From NCBI RefSeq assembly GCF_921293095.1, contig NC_060248.1:131204972-131268971 (forward strand): a DNA stretch of 64,000 nucleotides. The letters are read 5' to 3'. The stretch comes from Ischnura elegans (lineage: Eukaryota > Arthropoda > Insecta > Odonata > Coenagrionidae). Of this stretch, positions 57,976-64,000 are shown piece by piece; position 1 is the first letter of the stretch; each line of letters begins with the position of its first letter. Position numbers and translations under genes: made by a program. The notes below the pieces were generated by a model that saw only the letters and a program-made list of their open reading frames with translations, was not told where the DNA came from and did not search any database.

Positions 57976-60900
57976 CTACAGTCCCCCAAAGTGAGGCGCT
58001 GCGGGAGGATTGAAATGCCAGCGAGTGTTTCTGTTAGAAAGGTTATCTATCATATTCGTTGAACTCAGCACCTCTCGCCATTGACGATCAATTCCTGTTA
58101 AGTATCGACTGGCGCCTACAAAATTGGATCCACAATCTGAATATATGTCCGTGCATAAACCTCTTCGAGATACAAAACGCTCAAGTGCAGCAATAAATGC
58201 ATCTGAGGTTAAGTTCGACACGAGCTCTAAATGGATAGCCTTTGTGGGTAAACATACAAATAAACATAGGTACGCCTTCCAAGATTTAGAGGATCGCCCG
58301 AAGGATTCCTTTACAAGAAACGGTCCTCCAAAATCAACACCTGTGTGTAAGAATGGACGCGTTGCCACCACCCGAGGGGAGGGTAAATCTCCCATTCTCG
58401 GCACCTTGCACGAAGCCTTCAGTTTGGTGCAAGTCACGCATTTTCTGATTCGTTGTCGAACCACGGAACGTGCTGATAAAATCCAATATTTCAATCCTAA
58501 TAAGTACTGCAATGTCACGGGTCCCACATGCAAATACATTTTATGATAATGGTCCACGATCAATGCAGTTAGACAAGCTTCCTTGGGTAACAGTAATGGG
58601 TGTTTGCGATTGTAGGACAAGTCAGAGTTAATTAGTCTACCACCCACCCTGAGGCAACCATCGCCATCTATGAATGGAGACAGTGTCTGAAGTTTTCTGG
58701 AACATACACGCCCTCCTTTTAGGTTTTCAATATCTTTCTGAAAATAAGCAAGTTGAGTTACTTTTATGCATATTTTTAATGCATTACTGATCTCTTTTGC
58801 GCTAAGATTACTATCTTTGCTCAAGTTTGAAAACCCTTTTGTGAATGCAATGAAGCGAAGACAATAAGCAATCACTAGATTAAGTTTAGACAGGGAAGAA
58901 TAACGTTCCACAAATGTAATGTCTACCGTATCGTTGTCTATGACAGCTGCATTGGTCCTCACAGATTTCATTTCCGGAAGTTCCTCATTTATTCCCATAA
59001 AACTGCTAACCTCCCATTGATCAATACTATTAGCTACCCATGAAGGTGCGTTCCACCATAAATCATGGTTAATTATTTGTTGGGGTAGCAATCCCCGACT
59101 GCCTGAATCAGCAGGGTTATTTTTACCAGCTACATGATTCCACACTATACCCAATTGACTTTCTGATATTTGAGCAATCCTATTTGCAACAAATGCTTTT
59201 AATAAATGCGTTGGAGTATTGATCCATGCTAGGACTGTTGTGGAGTCAGTCCAAGCGTAAACACACTCAATATTTATTTTCTGTGAGAGAGACGCAAATA
59301 CGAATTCCATAAGCCTCGTCAGCAACACTGCTCCCATAAGTTCTAGCCTTGGTATTGTTAAAGTTTTTATCGGTGCGACCTTAGTTTTTGCCATCATTAA
59401 GTGAACTTTCCCCATAGTTTGTAGAGCCCCACAGCGCAAATAAACCACTGCGCAATAGCCCCGCTCGGAGGCATCACAGAAACCCACTAATTGTTGGTGT
59501 TCTGCATTATTCACTGCATGGCCTAACGCACCTCGAGGTATTTTAACATTTTCTAACAAAGACAGCTGGCTTACAAACTGTCTCCATGCGTCAATTACCT
59601 CGGAAGGTAAATCGTCATCCCATCCTATCTTTAATTTCCAAAGGCTCTGCATAAAATGTTTCGCCCAAAACAAAACCGGACTGATCCATCTTAATGGATC
59701 GAATAGTTGTGCTAAATTTGATTGAACACCTCTTTTTGAGGGTGGTTTTGAGGATATCCTCACATTGTACGAAAATAAATCCAACTTAGGATCCCAACAT
59801 AAACCTAATATTCGAAAGTTTGAGCCCTCCTCATCAGTGAATTCCACCTTGCTTTGCACCAGCTCCGGTGAAATGGCCCCTAAAACATCAACAGAATTTG
59901 TGGCCCATTTATGAAGTTCAAAACCTCCGCGATTTAATAATCCCTTCAATTGCGCAATAAGCTTTTTTGCCTCTGTGCTCGTAGAGCTTCCTGATATTAA
60001 ATCGTCCACAAATACGTCTTGTGGGAGTACTACAGCTGCAAAGGGGAAGCGTGCCGCTTCATCTTGAGACAGCTGCTTAAGCACTCTCATAGCCAAGTAT
60101 GGAGATGACGTCAAACCAAACGTAACTGTATTCAGTTCATATTCGCGCAAAGTGGAATTCTCGTTAGGGCGCCAAACTATATGCTGATAAGCCCTGTGTT
60201 CTGGGCGTATCAAAATCTGACGATACATTTTTGAAATATCGGCTACAAATGCCACGGCATGTAGACGAAACCTCATGATTAAATCCGCTATATCTTTATG
60301 TAACTTTGGACCCTTTAAAAGAAGTTCATTCAAGCTACACCCGGATGAGGTACGCGCCGAAGCGTCAAACACGACGCGCACTTTCGTGGTTGAGCTAGAC
60401 TTCTTAATCACAGCATGATGTGGAATGAGATATTTTCCAGATCCCCATTGGGAAGTTGACATATGCCCCATTGTGAGATATTCTCTTAAGGATTTATTAT
60501 ACTCTGCTTGTAAATTGGCGTCATGAGCTAATTTCCGTTCGAGGTTAGAGTACCTCTTTAATGCCTGGGTCTGAGAGTGGCCAAGAGAATCGTCATGGTT
60601 CTCTTCCTTAAATAAAATGGGTACAACATATCTCCCATTTTCTTCTCTGTAATGAAGCGATTTGAACTGCGATTCCGCCTTATCGTTGTCTGGTGAGGCA
60701 GGGGAATTATTCGGAATCTCTTCGACCTTCCAGAAATTTTCTAACATAGAGCTCAAATCACGTTCCTCGTTCGTGACAATACACGAGGAAATGTTTGCGC
60801 ACATATTCAAAGGATTAGAGGCAGATTTTACAGGACCTATTAAGATATAACCAAAAATCGAAGGCCACGCAGTAGGATTGCCTTCGTAGCGAATCGGGGG

Positions 60901-62727
60901 TCCGTCAACCATAATTTGCGAGTATAATTCTGCACCAATTAAAATATCAATATCCCCAGGCTTATGGAAATCTGGATCCGCCAATGTCAAATAGCGGAAA
61001 CTATCACGCACAATATCTGGCATGAGAGCGCTAGGTTGCTTTGAGGTAATTTTTTGAATTACTACGGCGTTTGTGACTAATTCCTCGCCTCCTTGACGAG
61101 GCCGAATTACCAAAGAAGAAATACCCTTAGTAGTAGTGACAGGATTTTCAGCGAGGCCTTTGCATGCGACCATGGATTGTTTTCGCGGGAGACCCAGCCT
61201 TTGTTGACAAGCAGTGGTGATGAAACTGGCTTGCGACCCCGGATCAATCAGAACACGCACATTGTTGAACATGCCAGATGCCGACTTTACAGCAACAATA
61301 GCTGTCCCCAATAATATAATTGAGTTTTGAGAAATAATGTGGCTCGTCGGACAAGCTATCTCGTTCGACACACTGTTTTCACTGCTATGTGCTGTAATTT
61401 CACACATGTCGTTGGTGTTATTTTTTTCCCGAACCTTACAATCGTTGCTAGCTGTGCTGGAAGCATGCGAGGTTATTCGTGAATTGGGTTCCGAAACTTT
61501 GGTTGTGCATAGCAATGTATGATGCCCCTTAGCACAGTTACGGCAAGACATACGTGATCGGCAAGCACTTGCTTTATGTTTACCACCTAAGCAATTGAAA
61601 CAAATACCATTTGACTTTACATAGTCCCTCCTTTCATCTACCGACATCGAGATAAATTTTTTGCATAAATATAAACGGTGTTGTTCCGTGCATTTAGGAC
61701 ATGCGAACAACTTTTTATTTTCACTTGCTGCCAAGAGCGAGGTTCTTGGACTGGTAAAGCTCCTCTTTGTTTGAGCCAACCTAGGATTTGAAGAAGCACT
61801 TGACCTCGATCCCACTGATCGGAGTATATTGACGTGCTTTTGGCCAAATTTCATTAGATCCTCAACAAGCGGAAACTCCATATCATGGTGCTCCATCTCA
61901 AATTGCTTTCGCGAATTTTTATCCAGCTTTCTTACTGCCAGAACAAAAAGGATGAAATCAGCTAAATTTGGGATATTCATGGCCTTCAAAGCAGTAACAT
62001 TTTCGGACAAATTTTCGAATAATGACTGAAAACCTTCAACCGAGTCATGGTTCAAATTAGGGACATTTATTATTGCCTCTAGGTATTGCAAAGCTAGAAT
62101 TCGCTTATTCTCATATTGTTGTACCAATGTTTTCCATACGATCGGGTAATTTTCGGATACAAGTGGAAGACCCGTTACTATTTTTCGTGCATTTCCCTTA
62201 ACACTACTTATTAAGTAATGGAATTTCTCGATGTCAGTCAATTGAGTGCTATCGTGTATAAGGCTACGAAAAACATCATGAAATGGTTTGAAATTAGCCA
62301 ACTCCCCGTCAAACGTAGGAATATTAATCTTGGGCAGCCTGGCCGTTTGAGAAACATTAGACGGCTCCGTATTCGCATTACTAATTTCCGTTGGTAGCAA
62401 CTGATTTGCTACTGCTTTGATCTCGTAATATAGCTCTTCGACGCGATTGGAAATGCTGAATTCCTCACCGAATTCCATGTTATTCTCAACTAGGTCTTCA
62501 CGAATCTCATCGCAAAGTGCCAAAAAAGAGCTATATTTTTCCTCGAGGCATTCGTACCTTGCTTTAAACATCGAAATATCAATTGGTTGTCCTAGTGTGA
62601 GGGTATAAAGTCTTTCAATAGATTGAATTAACGTGTCCCTACGAGCTTTCTTCAGCTTAAGGAAGCGTTGACCACGTGCTTCATCCATAACTTCACCTGC
62701 TGTTCCCTTTACCTTTTTCATTGTCAC
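57976..62727 (-). CDS. BEL/Pao gag-pol polyprotein, integrase truncated
   Basis: One uninterrupted 1583-residue frame from the ATG at 62727. Gag occupies about residues 1-330. Cys/His knuckles CFNCLGGKHKASAC and CRNCAKGHHTLLC follow. The aspartic protease is near residue 495 (VLIDPGSQASFI, DPG in place of the usual DSG/DTG). The RT has FVADISKMYRQI and the catalytic FVDD near residue 905. RNase H follows, then integrase with an HHCC zinc domain near residues 1395-1440, the first Asp in GVDFGGP near 1462 and the second in YSDCGSNF. The frame stops right after PHFGGL, just before the WEA segment that normally carries the catalytic Glu. The protein can therefore make virus-like particles and cDNA in principle, but could not integrate by itself. 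Confidence 0.93.
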   Translation of the reverse strand: MTMKKVKGTAGEVMDEARGQRFLKLKKARRDTLIQSIERLYTLTLGQPIDISMFKARYECLEEKYSSFLALCDEIREDLVENNMEFGEEFSISNRVEELYYEIKAVANQLLPTEISNANTEPSNVSQTARLPKINIPTFDGELANFKPFHDVFRSLIHDSTQLTDIEKFHYLISSVKGNARKIVTGLPLVSENYPIVWKTLVQQYENKRILALQYLEAIINVPNLNHDSVEGFQSLFENLSENVTALKAMNIPNLADFILFVLAVRKLDKNSRKQFEMEHHDMEFPLVEDLMKFGQKHVNILRSVGSRSSASSNPRLAQTKRSFTSPRTSLLAASENKKLFACPKCTEQHRLYLCKKFISMSVDERRDYVKSNGICFNCLGGKHKASACRSRMSCRNCAKGHHTLLCTTKVSEPNSRITSHASSTASNDCKVREKNNTNDMCEITAHSSENSVSNEIACPTSHIISQNSIILLGTAIVAVKSASGMFNNVRVLIDPGSQASFITTACQQRLGLPRKQSMVACKGLAENPVTTTKGISSLVIRPRQGGEELVTNAVVIQKITSKQPSALMPDIVRDSFRYLTLADPDFHKPGDIDILIGAELYSQIMVDGPPIRYEGNPTAWPSIFGYILIGPVKSASNPLNMCANISSCIVTNEERDLSSMLENFWKVEEIPNNSPASPDNDKAESQFKSLHYREENGRYVVPILFKEENHDDSLGHSQTQALKRYSNLERKLAHDANLQAEYNKSLREYLTMGHMSTSQWGSGKYLIPHHAVIKKSSSTTKVRVVFDASARTSSGCSLNELLLKGPKLHKDIADLIMRFRLHAVAFVADISKMYRQILIRPEHRAYQHIVWRPNENSTLREYELNTVTFGLTSSPYLAMRVLKQLSQDEAARFPFAAVVLPQDVFVDDLISGSSTSTEAKKLIAQLKGLLNRGGFELHKWATNSVDVLGAISPELVQSKVEFTDEEGSNFRILGLCWDPKLDLFSYNVRISSKPPSKRGVQSNLAQLFDPLRWISPVLFWAKHFMQSLWKLKIGWDDDLPSEVIDAWRQFVSQLSLLENVKIPRGALGHAVNNAEHQQLVGFCDASERGYCAVVYLRCGALQTMGKVHLMMAKTKVAPIKTLTIPRLELMGAVLLTRLMEFVFASLSQKINIECVYAWTDSTTVLAWINTPTHLLKAFVANRIAQISESQLGIVWNHVAGKNNPADSGSRGLLPQQIINHDLWWNAPSWVANSIDQWEVSSFMGINEELPEMKSVRTNAAVIDNDTVDITFVERYSSLSKLNLVIAYCLRFIAFTKGFSNLSKDSNLSAKEISNALKICIKVTQLAYFQKDIENLKGGRVCSRKLQTLSPFIDGDGCLRVGGRLINSDLSYNRKHPLLLPKEACLTALIVDHYHKMYLHVGPVTLQYLLGLKYWILSARSVVRQRIRKCVTCTKLKASCKVPRMGDLPSPRVVATRPFLHTGVDFGGPFLVKESFGRSSKSWKAYLCLFVCLPTKAIHLELVSNLTSDAFIAALERFVSRRGLCTDIYSDCGSNFVGASRYLTGIDRQWREVLSSTNMIDNLSNRNTRWHFNPPAAPHFGGL

Positions 62728-62793
62728 AAAAACAATAAATAGCTATAGCACTATTGAATCACAGATCCAACCATGAGATATTCCGGATAATAT

Positions 62794-62809
62794 CCGGCCC
62801 GAAGGACCA
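62794..62809 (-). promoter_or_regulatory. Primer-binding site, probably tRNA-Tyr
   Basis: Five bases after the 5' LTR the element-sense strand reads TGGTCCTTCGGGCCGG. This is complementary, apart from one base, to the 3' end of insect tRNA-Tyr (acceptor TCGAAGG plus ACCA) as I recall it. Confidence 0.6.
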
Positions 62810-62814
62810 ACAAA

Positions 62815-63142
62815 TGTATGGGCCAATATAATTTCACGCAAATATGAAATTTAAAAATTCGCCCCCTAAGAAAAGATAAAAAATGGACTATTATGATTAT
62901 AAGAATAGGAGAGAGAGAGAACGCCCCGATGTCCACCTACCTTCCGCTGCTCTGCCTTCTCCCCTCTCCCCCGATGAATACGGCTCGCGGTCCGCCTCGC
63001 ACCACACACAACACCGTACTGCCGCGTATTTCCTTGCCCACACGACAATACCACTCAACCAATCAGTTCCTCCTCTATACCCTGGGAGCTCTTGTGTCAT
63101 AGGCCGACACCTAGCGGCCTCTCTCTCGATTGTTACCAAACA
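62815..63142 (-). repeat. BEL/Pao 5' LTR (328 bp)
   Basis: Counterpart of 57306-57634. Differences from the other LTR include GAATACGG for GAGTTCGG and GTACTGCCGCGTATTTCC for GTACTCCCTTCGTACTGCC. Confidence 0.93.
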
Positions 63143-63267
63143 ACAATGCTTTTTCCAACATGATGTAGCCTGATCGATAGGTATTCAAGTATAATAGCAC
63201 GAACCAGGTTATTTACATGATTTTCTTTAAAATCTTGGTCCAGGATATGGTCCCTTAAATGCGGAAA
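63143..63267. repeat. Right 125-bp direct repeat flanking the BEL/Pao element
   Basis: Identical to 57181-57305. It continues rightward into the transposase relic in the proper reading frame, so this copy is in its native context on that side. Confidence 0.95.
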
Positions 63268-63905
63268 TGGCGATGTAATAGCTCTAAATGCTTCCATTGT
63301 CAATGCACGGAAAATATTTTTGTTCCGTAGTTTGCCAGCTGCCTGAGCTACCCTGAATGCTCTCTCCACTGGTCTGCATATCTTGATCAGGTCCTTGCAT
63401 AGCGTTCTAAGTCCGTAAGTTGTAAATTTTTCCGTCGCAGCAATTATTTGCATTCATCCTCTGGGTTTTCTAACAATCCCTTTCTGCATTCATCGCATTT
63501 CAGAGTTTTTAGGATCTTCTTCTGCACAAAATCTGAAACATATGTGACAACGTCTTGCTCATAAGCACTCAGTCTTGATAAATTTGGAAGCTGAGCATAG
63601 GTGTGGCCCTTGGCAACATGATCATCTATTGTTGTAGTCCTGCGCACCAAGGAGTTCATCCTCATTACATGAGGGTTGCATCTGTCATATGCCTACTGTG
63701 ATGCACAGATATTATTCCGGTGTGATCCATGTTTGTTCAATTCCCATGCACTGAGTATCTCAAACTTAAATGGATCAAGAGCCTTTTATATGCAGCCTTA
63801 AACTGTCTGCAGGTAGGATTATTGTTGTGACCACCGCGGCTGCGAACCGCAGAGAAAAATGTCTCTTAAGTGGTCTTGACTCATTTTATAAGTCATAAGG
63901 AAGGA
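63143..63905 (-). pseudogene. P-element-type (THAP9-like) transposase, C-terminal fragment
   Basis: The - strand carries ETFFSAVRSRGGHNNNPT near 63890-63820, then QFKAAYKRLLIH. After a frameshift near 63666 come YVSDFVQKKILKTLKCDECRKGLL and CRPVERAFRVAQAAGKLRNK. These follow the order seen in P-element and THAP9 transposases (FFSxxRxxGGxNxNPT, then Y-x-GF-xxKL-xxxxCxxC). The DDE core would lie right of the window or is lost. Frameshifts at about 63666 and 63450 make it a relic. The BEL/Pao element inserted near its C-terminal end. Confidence 0.75.
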
Positions 63906-64000
63906 AAGGGATGAAAATTGGAAAAAGTTTTCAGCCAGTTTTTTTCACGGTTTCAATGCTAACCAGAAAGCCTAGAAAACCCGTCCGCCTGTTCGACTGC
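63906..64000. other. Window edge, nothing recognised
   Basis: These last bases may continue the P-type transposase relic upstream, but no conserved block is visible. Confidence 0.4.

Larger units (their letters stand above)
57306..63142 (-). mobile_element. BEL/Pao LTR retrotransposon with truncated integrase
   Basis: Structure on the - strand: 5' LTR (62815-63142), tRNA primer site, one 1583-codon gag-pol frame, polypurine tract and 3' LTR (57306-57634). The integrase end and any env are missing, probably by internal deletion between about 57976 and 57650. The element sits inside a P-type transposase relic and is flanked by 125-bp perfect direct repeats. Confidence 0.92.

Overview
The window is eukaryotic genomic DNA, most likely from an arthropod and probably an insect. 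Both host genes are split by GT-AG introns of hundreds to thousands of bases. The mobile-element mix (BEL/Pao, Jockey-like and RNase-H-bearing LINEs, an RLE-type LINE, IS630/Tc1-mariner, P-type and piggyBac transposases, Maverick-type polymerase B) fits an arthropod. I cannot name the species.

The left 27.5 kb holds two conserved, apparently intact host genes on the + strand. The 3' half of the splicing factor gene Slu7 ends at 10668. A complete nine-exon M17-family aminopeptidase gene (NPEPL1 type) lies at 14017-27484 and encodes about 533 residues, with every metal and catalytic residue at the family spacing. Their introns and the spacer carry small insertions: MITEs, a 60-bp perfect hairpin, a 44-bp tandem repeat, 3' ends of LINEs and a piggyBac scrap.

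From about 28 kb to the right edge I see no host gene. The sequence is a nest of mobile elements, mostly on the - strand. In order: a polymerase-B (Maverick-type) relic split by a complete intron-bearing IS630/Tc1-mariner transposon with an intact transposase (29801-33329); a decayed restriction-like-endonuclease LINE (about 33.96-35.9 kb); a second polymerase-B relic; a Jockey-like LINE with ORF1 and ORF2 (about 37.5-42.6 kb); the remains of an envelope-bearing retroelement (about 42.6-45.4 kb); and a + strand LINE with APE, RT and RNase H (about 45.7-54.03 kb). That LINE is chimeric in its RT thumb and is split in its RNase H by a 2550-bp element with 406-bp terminal inverted repeats. Then come a third polymerase-B relic, a truncated RTE-like LINE, and a BEL/Pao retrotransposon (57306-63142) inserted into a P-type transposase relic.

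The most unusual observation is at the BEL/Pao element. It is flanked by perfect 125-bp direct repeats instead of the 4-6 bp expected from an integrase, while its two LTRs differ at about 18 places. The second is a 454-residue IS630/Tc1-mariner transposase with two short introns, a very long second-Asp-to-Glu spacing (81 residues between) and clean TA/TIR boundaries. No host pathway links these elements; the architecture reflects serial nested insertion.
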